From positions 6,589,806 through 6,653,805 of the forward strand of contig NC_133929.1 in NCBI RefSeq assembly GCF_964199755.1: a DNA stretch of 64,000 bases. Reading direction: 5' to 3'. The stretch comes from Larus michahellis. Taxonomy: Eukaryota > Chordata > Aves > Charadriiformes > Laridae. Positions 8,947-18,540 of the stretch are shown here, in pieces (position 1 is the first letter of the stretch; every line of letters starts with the position of its first letter). The notes below the pieces were generated by a model. The model was not told the DNA's origin and searched no databases. It saw only the letters and a program-made list of their open reading frames with translations. A program made the translations under genes and the position numbers.

Positions 8947-11606
8947 GCCACCCTGTCCGGCGGGTACTAGCTCTCATCAATGGCTCTCTCATAAAGATTC
9001 CGAACCTATTATCGCCATTCCTGTCAGACCCCAGAGGATGTCGGTAAACTTTATTATTGATACCAGAGCCCAAATGTCTGCAATCACTAACGAAATGGCA
9101 CAACTTCTAGGTATAAATCCCACCAGACGCAGAGTCAACTTCGCAGGAATTGATGGTGTGGTAAAAACATGCCCCGTTGCAAAAATTAACCTCTGGTTGC
9201 CGGGAGAGCAGCGGATGACCAGGGCGGAAGTGTTAGTGGGTGCCTCGCATTCTAACCTCCTAGGATTTGACGTGCTGCGTGGGCGAATGTGGAAATTCCC
9301 AGATGGAACTGTGTGGAGTTTTGCAGGATGTGAAAAAGTAATAGACACAGTGAAATTGAGTCTCTTGGAAACTTCCATACCTTTACCTCCCTCTAAAATC
9401 ACTAACGTCCGGCAGTACCCACTGCCTGCAGCTGCACTTGCAGGAGCAGACGGGGTGGTATCAGATTTAGAAAAAAGAGACATCATCAAGAGGACTCACT
9501 CGCCTTATAATTCACCAGTGTGGCCGGTAAAGAAACCAAACGGGCAATGGCGTTTCACAGTAGATTACCGAAAGTTGAATGTCAACACTGCACCCCTGAC
9601 CACCGCAGTTCCAAATATCGCGGAAATTGTGACAATGATACAAGGAGCTGCCCATCCTTGGATGGCTGCCTTAGATGTTAAAGACATGTTTTTTATGATT
9701 CCCCTCCTTGAGCAGGACAAAGCGCAGTTTGCATTCACATGGAAAGGAGTCCAATATACCTTTAACCGACTTCCACAAGGATACAAACATTCCCCCACTA
9801 TTGCTCATAATGCTTTAGCTAAAGTGCTGTCAGAGATTCCTGTTTCACAGGGATGTATGGTATACCAATATATTGATGACATCCTAATAGGGGGAGAGAA
9901 CCAAGAAAGTGTAAAAGACATGATGGAAAACATCCGAAAAACATTATCAGATTTGGGATTGGAAATTCCAGACTCAAAGTGTCAGGGACCTGCACAGGAA
10001 GTTAAATTCCTGGGGGTCTGGTGGATTAAGGGAGCTGCTTCTGTCCCTCAGGATACCCTGGAAAAAATAGAACATGGACAGAATCCTTCCAGCGTGAAGG
10101 AGTTACAGCAAGGTCTGGGAACTTTAAGTTATTGGCGTAAACACATCCCTGGCTTTTCCATCATTGCTCGCCCCCTTTATAGTTTGCTCAAGAAGGGTAA
10201 ATCCTGGGAGTGGACTGAACAACATGCTAATGCTCTGCAATTACTAATAAAGGAGCTAAGGTTATTCCAACAGCTTGGTCCTATACATCCAACTGACCCT
10301 GTCCATGTAGAATGGGGGTTCAGTGAACATGGTTCCCATTGCAATTTATGGCAGAAGGGACCAGCAGGACCGGAGAGACCATTAGAATTTAGCTCTCACT
10401 CCTTCAATGATACTGAGAGCAGATATTCAGACCTTGAGAAGGGTTTACCGTCCCTAGTGCGAGCGTTGCAACGAACAGAGCAGATAAGAAGAGAACAGAG
10501 TGTGATCATTTGGGGACCTTTCCGCCTCCTAGATGTGGTCCGTAAAGGGACAACACCACCAGCTGGCATTGCCCAGAAACCTACAGTTCGAAAGTGGTAT
10601 GCTTATTTAGAAGGCATTAATGAAATCATGCCAGTCTCTGAAGGCGGTGTTAAAGCATCCAAGCTGCAAAAGGATATAGATGGTGCCCTATTGTTCCAAT
10701 CCCCACCAAATAGACCATCTCCAATCCAAGAAGCACCTCCTCTGAAAGAAGGCAGTGATCTTACAGGAGTGTGGTTTACTGATGCATCATCTCACCGTGA
10801 AAACAATAAGTGGAAATACAAGGCCGTAGCACTGGAAGTAGCAACGGGAGAAAGAGCGATTGAAACAGGGGAGGGTAGTGCACAAGTAGGGGAACTCAGA
10901 GCTGTCCTACTAGCTGCACAACATGGGGCCACCTCCATTTACACTGACTCATATGCTGTTTTTAAAGGAGCCACTGAATGGATAGGACACTGGGCAGCCA
11001 ATGATTGGCAGGTGAATAGAGTCCCGATTTGGGAGACAGATAGTTGGAAGCAACTGTTAGAAATAGGAGGACAGAGAACATTGCACACTGGTTGGGTAAA
11101 AGGCCATGATCGTTCAAACTCGATCACTGCTCAATTCAACCAACAGGTAGATAGCCTCACGCGGCTGCAGCAAATTGACATTGTAGATGATGGTCGGGAA
11201 TGGGAACGCTTACTCGAATGGTTACATGTTAAACGTGGCCACACAGGCCGTGCTAACCTGTATCAGGAAGGTCTAGCCCGGGGGTGGCCTGTGTCGGTTA
11301 AGCTGTGCGAACAAGTAGTAACTGCCTGTTCACAATGTCGCCTACGACTCAGCAAAGATCATCCGAGTAAGGCACCTCCCTTACACATTCGGGACAAGAA
11401 AACGTTGTGGCATTCATGGCAGATTGATTATATTGGGCCCTTGAGATCATCAGGTGGGAAAAGATATGTCCTGGTAGGAGTGAAGATTATCTCCAGCCTC
11501 AGTATGGCCAGCAGTTTCAAATCAGCTACTGGGGACAACACAGTGAAAGGCCTAAAAGGGTGGTTCAGCACACTTCCCCTTCCCAAGGGAATCCAAAGTG
11601 ATAACG
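8923..11606 (+). pseudogene. pol: ERV-A protease-RT-RNase H-integrase, cut by ERV-B
   Basis: The frame open from 8894 to 11606 encodes, in order, an aspartic protease, reverse transcriptase with YIDD at 9869-9880, an RNase H with FTDAS, GELRA and YTDSY motifs, an integrase zinc domain (H-x3-H and C-x2-C) and the integrase core up to QSDN, where the ERV-B LTR begins. The protease active site reads DTR (9059-9067) instead of DTG, which should inactivate it. The 2-base insertion near 8975 separates the protein from the frameshift product. The apparent start at 8894 is a TTG directly after a stop codon and is not a real initiator. The homologous ERV-C protein is very similar. Apart from these lesions it is uninterrupted, showing a young copy. 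Confidence 0.9.
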
Positions 11607-11944
11607 TGTCCTGGTTCCGGCGGGGATAGGTTAATTTTTCCTGGTATTCCATGCCATGTGAGCCATGCCCACCCTGAGCTGCCGGGGGAGGGGGCAGGAA
11701 GTCGCCTCTTGGAGCGGGCTGGGGCCTCCCGGGTCCCGGCGGGGAGCGGCGGTTCCGTAATCGTGTTTGTATATTCCTCTATCCGTGTTATTGTTGCTGT
11801 TTTCTTGTTCCCTTTGCTATTCTGTTAAACTGCCTTTGTCTCAACCCAAGAGTCTTGCCTTTTTCTTCCGATTCTTCCCGTATTGGGAAGGCCCGAGCGA
11901 GCGGCAGGTGGTTCTTTGTTGCCATCTGAGGCTAAACCACGACA
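11607..11944 (+). mobile_element. ERV-B 5' LTR
   Basis: A 338-base LTR starting TGTCCTGGTTCC and ending CCACGACA. A second, complete copy with its own duplication lies at 29132-29483, which fixes both ends. No clear TATA box is visible here, whereas the solo copy has a TTAAAA at the corresponding place. Confidence 0.9.
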
Positions 11945-11953
11945 GTCCTTTTT

Positions 11954-11971
11954 TGGCGCCCAACATGGGGC
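11954..11971 (+). other. ERV-B primer-binding site, lysine-tRNA type
   Basis: TGGCGCCCAACATGGGGC lies nine bases after the LTR end. As recalled, it matches the tRNA-Lys site used by several retroviruses at all but one base. ERV-L elements of mammals typically use tRNA-Leu, so this priming is different. Confidence 0.78.
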
Positions 11972-12069
11972 TCGAAGGGTTGAGATAACGACAGAATCCA
12001 ACTAGAGCTTGGAAAAACGAATTTTTTTTGTATGCATTTATTTTATTAGGTAAATAGTCACTGGTCACC

Positions 12070-12236
12070 ATGTTGCTTGGTTTGTTCTCATGGCTGTGTT
12101 ATGTAAAATCCTATATGGCTTATGTACTCCCTGCGATGCTGTTTACCATGTCTGGAAGAGGGGTGAGGATTATCATTCTGCTGTCCTGTGCGATATCTGT
12201 TTATGATATGATAATATCACTGTTCAGACAGCTATT
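12070..12236 (+). pseudogene. gag: ERV-B gag, hydrophobic N-terminus (5' piece)
   Basis: An ATG at 12070, about 100 bases after the primer-binding site, opens a frame of 56 codons before the CR1 insertion at about 12237. Residues 1-25 and about 33-52 are strongly hydrophobic and look like membrane-spanning or signal-anchor segments. ERV-D has the same layout in an unbroken frame (residues 24-62 and 112-133 hydrophobic), which shows that this piece belongs to gag and continues after the CR1 at about 16740. Confidence 0.7.
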
Positions 12237-12298
12237 TCACAGAATCACAGAATCTTAGTGGTTGGAAGGGACCTTTGAGATCATCGAGTCCAACCACA

Positions 12299-12395
12299 TA
12301 AAAAAAAAAAAAAAAAAACCACACACACAAAAAAAAAGCACCCACCAACTAAACTCCACACCCACAACCCCACACACAACACCCCACCACAAACA
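12299..12395. repeat. A/C-rich low-complexity tract in CR1 3' UTR
   Basis: A run of A followed by repeats of CA, AC and CCACA-like units. It replaces ordinary CR1 3' UTR and is probably an expanded simple repeat. Confidence 0.8.
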
Positions 12396-12408
12396 ATAAT
12401 CTTGGGCA

Positions 12409-15400
12409 CTAGAGCATGCCCTGAAGAGCCATGTCTACACGTTTCTTAAATACCTCCAGGGATGGTGACTCCACCACCTCCCTGGGCAGGCTGTTCCAGT
12501 GCCTGACCACTCTTTCAGTAAAGTAATTCTTCCTAATATCTAATCTATATCTCCCTTGCCGCAGCTTCATACCATTTCCTCTGGTCCTGTCGTTATTCCC
12601 TTGGGAGAAGAGGCCAACCCCTGCCTCTCTACAGTTTCCTTTCAGGTAGTTGTAGAGGGCAATGAGGTCTCCCCTCAGCCTCCTCTTCTACAAACTAAAC
12701 ATGCCCAGCTCCCTCAGCCTCTCCTCATAGGACTTGGTCTCCAGACCCCTCACCAGCTTGGTGGCTCTCCTCTGGACACGCTCCAGCACTTCAATATCTT
12801 TCCTGTAGTGAGGGGCCCAAAACTGAACACAGTACTCGAGGTGAGGCCTCACCAGTGCCGAGGACAGAGGCACGATGACTTCCCTACTCCTGCTGGCCAC
12901 GCTATTCCTGATACAAGCCAGAATGCTGTTGGCCGCCTTGGCCCCCTGGGCACACTGCTGGCTCATGTTAAGCTGGCTGTCCACTAACACTCCCAGGTCC
13001 TTTTCTGCCGGGCAGCTTTCCAGCCACTCTTCCCCAAGCCTGTAGCGTTGCCCGGGGTTGTTGTGACCAAAATGCAGGACCCGGCACTTGGCCTTATTAA
13101 ACCTCATCCCATTGGCCTTGGCCCATTGATCCAACCTGTCCAGGTCCCTCTGTAGGGCCTTCCGACCCTCAAGCAGATCAACACTCCCACCTAGTTTGGT
13201 GTCATCCGCAAACTTACTGAGGGTGCATTCAATCCCCTTGTCTAGATCATCAATAAAGATATTGAACAAGACTGGCCCCAAAACTGAGCCCTGAGGGACA
13301 CCACTGGTGACCGGCCGCCAACCAGATTTTGCTCCATTAATCACAACTCGCTGGGCACGGCCATCCAGCCAGTTTTTTATCCAGCGGAGGGTACACTTGT
13401 CTATGCCATAATTCTCCAGTTTCTCCAGGAGAATGCCGTGGGGGATGGTGTCGAAGGCCTTACCAAAGTCCAGGTAGACAACATCCACAGCCTTCCCCTC
13501 ATCGAGAAAGCGGGTCACATGGTCATAGAAAGAGATCAAGTTGGTCAGGCAGGACCTCCCTTTCATAAACCCATGCTGGCTGGCCCTGATCCCTTGGCTG
13601 CCCTGCACTTGCCGTGAGAGCTCACTCAGGATGATCCTCTCCATGATCTTTCCCGGTACCGAGGTCAGGCTGACAGGCCTGTAGTTTCCGGGATCCTCCT
13701 TCCGACCCTTCTTGTAGATGGGCGTCACATTGGCCACCCTCCAGTCATCCGGCACCTCTCCTGTTGACCAGGATTGTTGATAGATAATGGAGAGAGGCTT
13801 GGTGAGCTCTCCTGCCAGCTCCCTGAGAACTTTTGGGTGAATCCCGTCCGGCCCCATAGACTTATGCGTGTCCAGGTGCATAAGCAAATCATTAACTACT
13901 TCCCCCTGGATTACAGGGGAGTTGTCCTGTTCTCCATTCTTATCTTCCAGCCCAAGAAGCTGAACACCCTGGGGGTAGCTGGTCTGACTATTAAAGACAG
14001 AGGCAAAGAAGGCATTAAGTATCTCAGCCTTCTCCTCGTCCTTGGTTGCAAGGTTTCCCCCCGCATCCAGTAAGGGATGGACATTCTCTGTCACTCTCTT
14101 TTTGTTGATGTATTTATAGAAACTTTTTTTGTTGTCCCTTATGTTAATTGCCAGGTTGAGTTCCAGCTGGGCTTTTGCCTTCCTGATTTTTTCTCTGTAT
14201 GACCTAACACGATCTCTGTACTCCTCCTGAGTTGCCTGTCCCCTCTTCCAAAGGTGGTAAACCTTCCTTTTTTCCTTAAGTCCCATCAAGAGCTCTTTGT
14301 TCATCCAGGCCGGCCATTTTCCCCGCCCTTTAATTTTGCGCCTCATGGGGACAGCCTGCTCCTGGGCCTTTAGGATTTCCCTCTTGAAGAGCGTCCAGCC
14401 TTCCTGGGCTCCTTTGTCTCTCAGGACTACCTCCCATGGGACTCTCCCAACCAGGGTTCTGAACAGGCTAAAGTCTGCCCACCGGAAGTCCAAGATGGAG
14501 GTTTTGTTAACCCCCTTCCTTACCTCACTATGGATGGAAAACTTAACCATTTCATGGTCACTAAGCCCAAGACGGCCTCCGACCTCCACGTCCCCCACTA
14601 GCCCTTCTTTGTTTGTGAACAGTAGGTCTAGCAAGGCACCTCCCCTGGTAGGCTCACCTACCATTTGTGTCAGGAAGTTATCCTCCATACGCTCGAGGAA
14701 CCTCCTAGCCTGCCTGCTCTCTGCTGTGTTATATTTCCAGCAGATGTCTGGTAAGTTGAAGTCCCCAACTAGAACAAGGGCTGGCGTTTGCGAGACTGCA
14801 GCCAGCCGCTTATAGAATACCTCATCAACCTGCTCTTCCTGGTTGGGTGGTCTATAGCAGACTCCCAGCACAAAATCACCTCTGTTAGCCTTCCCTTTCA
14901 CCCTTACCCATAAACACTCAACTTCTTCATCACTGGAGTCTATCTCTATAGAGTCAAACAGCTCCCTAATGTACAGAGCCACACCCCCCCCCTCCTTCCT
15001 TGCCTATTCCTTCTGAAGAGCTTATAGCCACTCATTGCAGCATTCCAGTCATGACCATCATCATCCCACCACATTTCCGTGATGGCGACTATGTCGTAGT
15101 TGTCCTGCCGCGCAATGGCTTCTAGCTCATCCTGTTTGTTGCCCATGCTACGTGCATTAGCGTAGATGCGCTTGACCTGGGCTACTGATTTCACCCCCAT
15201 CTTTGGCCCTTGACACTCAGGTTCATTACCAGCGGGCCTGGTTTTATCCCCTTCCCCCTTAACTTTTGGCTTAAAGCTCTGTCCATGAGCTTTGTTAACT
15301 CTTAGCCTAGTACCCTTTTCCCCTTCTAGGAAAGGGTTTTCCCATTGTTCTCTAGCAGTAATTTCTAAACGTCTATCACCTTTCTCTGATGAAATGTCAG

Positions 15401-15497
15401 AGTGGGAGTCCTCACTAATGTGGTCTCCTTCAAACCGTGGCATGCTTTCCTCAGGTTTAATCTTGACAGGCCCAGTTATCTCCCCTTCCCCCCTCAT
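12409..15497 (-). pseudogene. CR1 ORF2: endonuclease and reverse transcriptase
   Basis: The APE-type endonuclease begins at 15497, two bases after the ORF1 stop, with the RxxYANARS and VAITEMWW blocks. The frame is lost near 14985 in a run of C. It continues as a 764-codon frame (12688-14982) with the endonuclease GDFN motif, RT blocks ([16 protein letters not shown], YLDFx[16 protein letters not shown]) and the catalytic FADD. A TAG at 12688-12690 then interrupts it, and the same frame runs on through the usual CR1 C-terminus to a stop at 12409-12411. One homopolymer frameshift and one nonsense change are the visible lesions. The product would reverse-transcribe CR1 RNA at a nicked target. 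Confidence 0.9.
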
Positions 15498-15499
15498 AT

Positions 15500-16691
15500 C
15501 TAGTTTAAAGACCAGTCAATGAGCCCTGCTAACTCCTGCCCCAAAATTCTTTTCCCCCTCTGGGACAGCTGTGTCCCACCTGACAATGGCATGCCAGGTG
15601 TCTCATATAGCCACCAATGTTCGAAAAACCCAAAGCCCTGCCTGTAACACCAGTCCCGGAGCCACAAGTTGATCTGTTGCCTCTTCCTATCAATTTCTTT
15701 ATTCACAGTTGCCACTGGTGGGATAGAAGAGAAGACAACTTGTGTTCCTGACCCCTTGAGCTGCTGCCCTAAGGCTCTAAAATCTCTTTTAATTGATTTC
15801 GGCCTCCTCCTACCCATTTCATCACTACCCACCTGAAATACTAACAGGGGGTAGTAATCAGTGGGGTTTACTAGGTCTGGGAGTTTGTTCGTCACATCCC
15901 TGACCCGTGCCCCAGGGAGGCAAGAGACTTCCCTGTGTAGCGGGTCAGGGCGGCATATTGGTCCCTCTGCCCCCTCTCAGCAGAGAGTCACCCACAACTA
16001 TGACCTTTCTCCTTTTCCTTTTGGAGCTAGTAGTGAAGTTGGGTCCGCTGTGACGTGTACTTTCTGTCTTCTCTAGTCTTGGTGTGTCATCCTCCTCTCC
16101 ATCGGCCAGTTCCTCCTGCAGGACTCCATACCTCTTCTGCAGGGGTAACTGGGAAGCTGGGAGAGGTTGGGAGGGGACTCGCCTGCTTCCTCGAGCAGGG
16201 ACCTGTTTCCGTTCCCCCTCTTCTCTGAGATCCTCTCCTATTGCTTGGTGAGAAGAGGGGAGAGGGTCCTCTGATTTACACGGGGCCTCAACCTGTTCCC
16301 CTACTCTCAGGGAGTGGGCCCATCAGTCAATTTCTCTTTCACACTCCCTGATGCTCCTCAGCCTCTCCACTTCATCCTTCAGCTGGGCCACCAGGTTGAG
16401 CAGATCATTCACCTGTTCACATCTTATACAGGTGTTGTCTCCGCTACCCTCCATTGCCAGCGCCAGGCTCCGGCACTCTCTGCACCCAGAGGCCTGCACG
16501 CCCATATGTTCACGTGGGGCCTCGGTCTGGGTGCCCACAGCTTTCCTAAACATAGCCTTCAATCTGGTAGCAACCATAGCTGAGTCCCCAGGAGCAACTG
16601 ACCTTACCATGTATGCCAGTAGAGGCACTGGGCCCGGCCGGTACACACACCAGCTCTGGTTGCTCCCTCTGTGTTCTGTGGGCAGGGACAT
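15500..16691 (-). pseudogene. CR1 ORF1: zinc-finger and SGNH-esterase protein
   Basis: From the ATG at 16689-16691 the first piece has a C-x2-C...C-x2-C cluster (16430-16490 region), then a short coiled coil. An in-frame TGA at 16320-16322 interrupts it. The same frame continues to a basic KRKRRK stretch and the GDSLLRG block of an SGNH hydrolase (near 15980-15995). A frameshift near 15950 leads into the final piece (15500-15895), which holds the GSDEMGRR and VVFSSIPPV blocks. This architecture, a zinc-finger-like domain plus an esterase, is the known CR1 ORF1 type. The protein binds CR1 RNA. The esterase role is not settled. Confidence 0.82.
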
Positions 16692-16735
16692 TTTGGGGTG
16701 TTTATGTGGTTTTGCTGTCCTGTCCGTACATTGGG

Positions 16736-18512
16736 CACCATCTCTCAGAATTTATTAATAATTACACCCAGTCTGTGGGGGAAATGGGGGGGGAAACTTT
16801 CCCCAGCTCTTTTGCCTCCCTTTTCTCCTTCGGGTCAGGTATGACAGCTTTTGAGAATTTTGAATATCCTTGGGATACTCAAACCAGCCTGGTCCTATTG
16901 TTATGTCTGCTGAATGTGTTCCAGGTCTTGTTTAGGGTTAAGCGACTATTTAAGACTACCACCCGGAGATCTGCTCCGAGGCTGGATAGTCAGGGGTGGC
17001 AGGGCATGTGGGAGAACATGGGCAGGTACCTAGAGAGCTTCTCACCTCCAATGGTCTGGGACTTCACCCCTGAACAATTACAGGACCCTGATAAAGTGGT
17101 AGAATATCTGAAGGGAAAATGCTGTGGCTATTCCAGAGAGGCACAACTCACCGCGCTGTGCTGGGCCCTGGCCAGTATCTACCAGGCACTGCTCAGAATT
17201 ATGCAGCACCCTCAGGGGGAAGAGATGGAGACCAGACCAGCAGCCACTGCGGCTGCTGCAACCCCTGCGACGGACACTGTGGCTACTGCGACCCCTGTGG
17301 CGGACACTGCGGCTACTGCAACCCCTGTAGCAGCCACTGCAGCTACTCTGACCCCCGCAACAGCCACTGCAGTTACTCCAACCCCCATAGCAGCCACTGC
17401 CACTAAACCAGGGAACCAACCCGTGCCGGTATCAGTTCCCCCATACAGAAGAAGAAGTACACGAAGAAATCAGTTCGCTCAGTAAGAGATGATGATGAAC
17501 CAGGGCCATCACGAGAGCAGGAGGAAGAGGCAGAACCAGAGATAATTACTTGATCCCTATCCTTGAGTGAGCTGCGGGATATGCGAAAAGATTTCAGCCG
17601 ACTTTTAGGCGAGCACATTGTCACCTGGCTGCTCCGGTGCTGGGATAACGGGGCCAGTAGCCTGGAATTAGAGGGTAGGGAGGCCAGGCAGCTGGGATCC
17701 CTGTCTAGGGAAGGGGGCAGTGACAAGGCAATTGGGAAGAAGACCCAACCCCTCAGCCTCTGGAAACGACTCCTGTCAGGCGTGAGGAGAGGTACCCCTT
17801 CAGTGAGGATGATGTATGTCAGCCAAGCAAGTGGACTACCATGGAAAGAGGTATCCAGTACCTGAGAGAATTAGCCGTGCGGGAGATGATTTATTATGAC
17901 TTGGACAATGCAGACTTACCCACAGACCCTGATGAGGTGCAATGCACAAGGCCCATGTGGCGGAAGTTTGTACGGAGCGCACCATCATCATATGCCAACG
18001 CACTGGCAGTAATGGAATGGAAAGGTGAAGAGGGACCAACGGTGGATGAGGTGGCTGGCCGGCTCCGGCGATATGAAGAAAGTTTCTCTTCCCCCCTTGT
18101 CTCAGCTGTGGAGAAACTGTCGCGGAAGGTCCAGCAACTTGAAGAGAATATCTCCTACTCCCCACCTGCACGGGCCAGCGTCTCAGCTATTAGGAGCAGG
18201 CATTTCCCCACTCAAGAGAGGGAGTACAGAGGGTACATACCACGAGGCACCCTGTGGTTCTACCTGCGTGGCCATGGGGAGGACATGAGGAAGTGGGATG
18301 GACAACCTACTTGGATCCTGCGGACACGGGTACAGGAGTTGCAAGGAAGGACAACCACAAAAGGGGATCCCTCCAGGAAAAGTGCTGGCCCAGTTTCCAG
18401 TGGGCAGTTCCCCAGACAGAGCAGAAGGCCTGATCTTGCTTCTGATCCTCTTGAAGGAACTTCCAAGTCATTTATGCAAGAAGTGAGTAACGGATACTCT
18501 GACCAGTATTAG
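16736..18512 (+). pseudogene. gag: ERV-B gag, 3' piece after the CR1
   Basis: The frame of 16613-17485 resumes gag after the CR1: a sequence aligned to ERV-D, then a hydrophobic segment (about 16884-16940), a region with EYLKGKCCGYS, and an Ala/Thr/Pro repeat encoded by a 30-base tandem repeat. The frame is then broken near 17470 and 17550. Core gag blocks (LRDMRKDF, IGKKTQPLSLW) appear at 17563-17810, and a further shift gives the 17841-18512 piece (IQYLRELAV, WRKFVRSAPSSYANAL, a basic end). There is no CCHC zinc knuckle. The gag ends in TAG in the same frame as protease. Several frameshifts make this copy non-coding as a whole. Confidence 0.8.
17241..17404 (+). repeat. 30-base tandem repeat in ERV-B gag, about 5.5 copies
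   Basis: Units start at 17241, 17271, 17301, 17331, 17361 and 17391 (partial). Each is a variant of a cagccactgcggctactgca-type unit and encodes ten residues rich in Ala, Thr and Pro. All three plus frames are open through it, a by-product of periodicity. ERV-D has a Pro/Gln/Ala-rich stretch at the same place in gag. Confidence 0.9.
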
Positions 18513-18540
18513 AGGGGCCCTGCCTCCGGCCAGGTGGAGG
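18510..18540 (+). promoter_or_regulatory. Putative stop-codon readthrough signal (ERV-B gag/pro)
   Basis: The gag frame ends with TAG at 18510-18512, and protease continues in exactly the same frame. Ten bases downstream a CCTCC (18523-18527) can pair with GGAGG (18536-18540). ERV-D has the TAG at the same place (33564-33566), no indels between, and a stem kept by a U-G pair. This is the layout of in-frame readthrough as used by gammaretroviruses. Confidence 0.6.

Larger units (their letters stand above)
12237..16735 (-). mobile_element. Near full-length CR1 LINE
   Basis: On the minus strand this element carries ORF1, ORF2 and a 3' end in the avian CR1 terminal repeat (variants of ATTCTGTG) at 12237-12255. 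Its length of about 4.5 kb is close to a complete CR1, unlike the usual 5'-truncated copies. It separates two halves of the ERV-B gag. The right boundary is uncertain by some 40 bases. The few lesions indicate recent insertion. Confidence 0.9.

Noticed and set aside
13774..14815. Plus-strand frames of 99 and 172 codons
   Set aside because: Antisense shadows of CR1 ORF2.
17241..17404. CRISPR-like regular repeat
   Set aside because: The units are contiguous without spacers and lie in a retroviral gag of a vertebrate genome.
17119..17406. Cys-rich frame across the ERV-B tandem repeat
   Set aside because: It is an off-frame reading of a 30-base repeat whose gag frame is established by homology.
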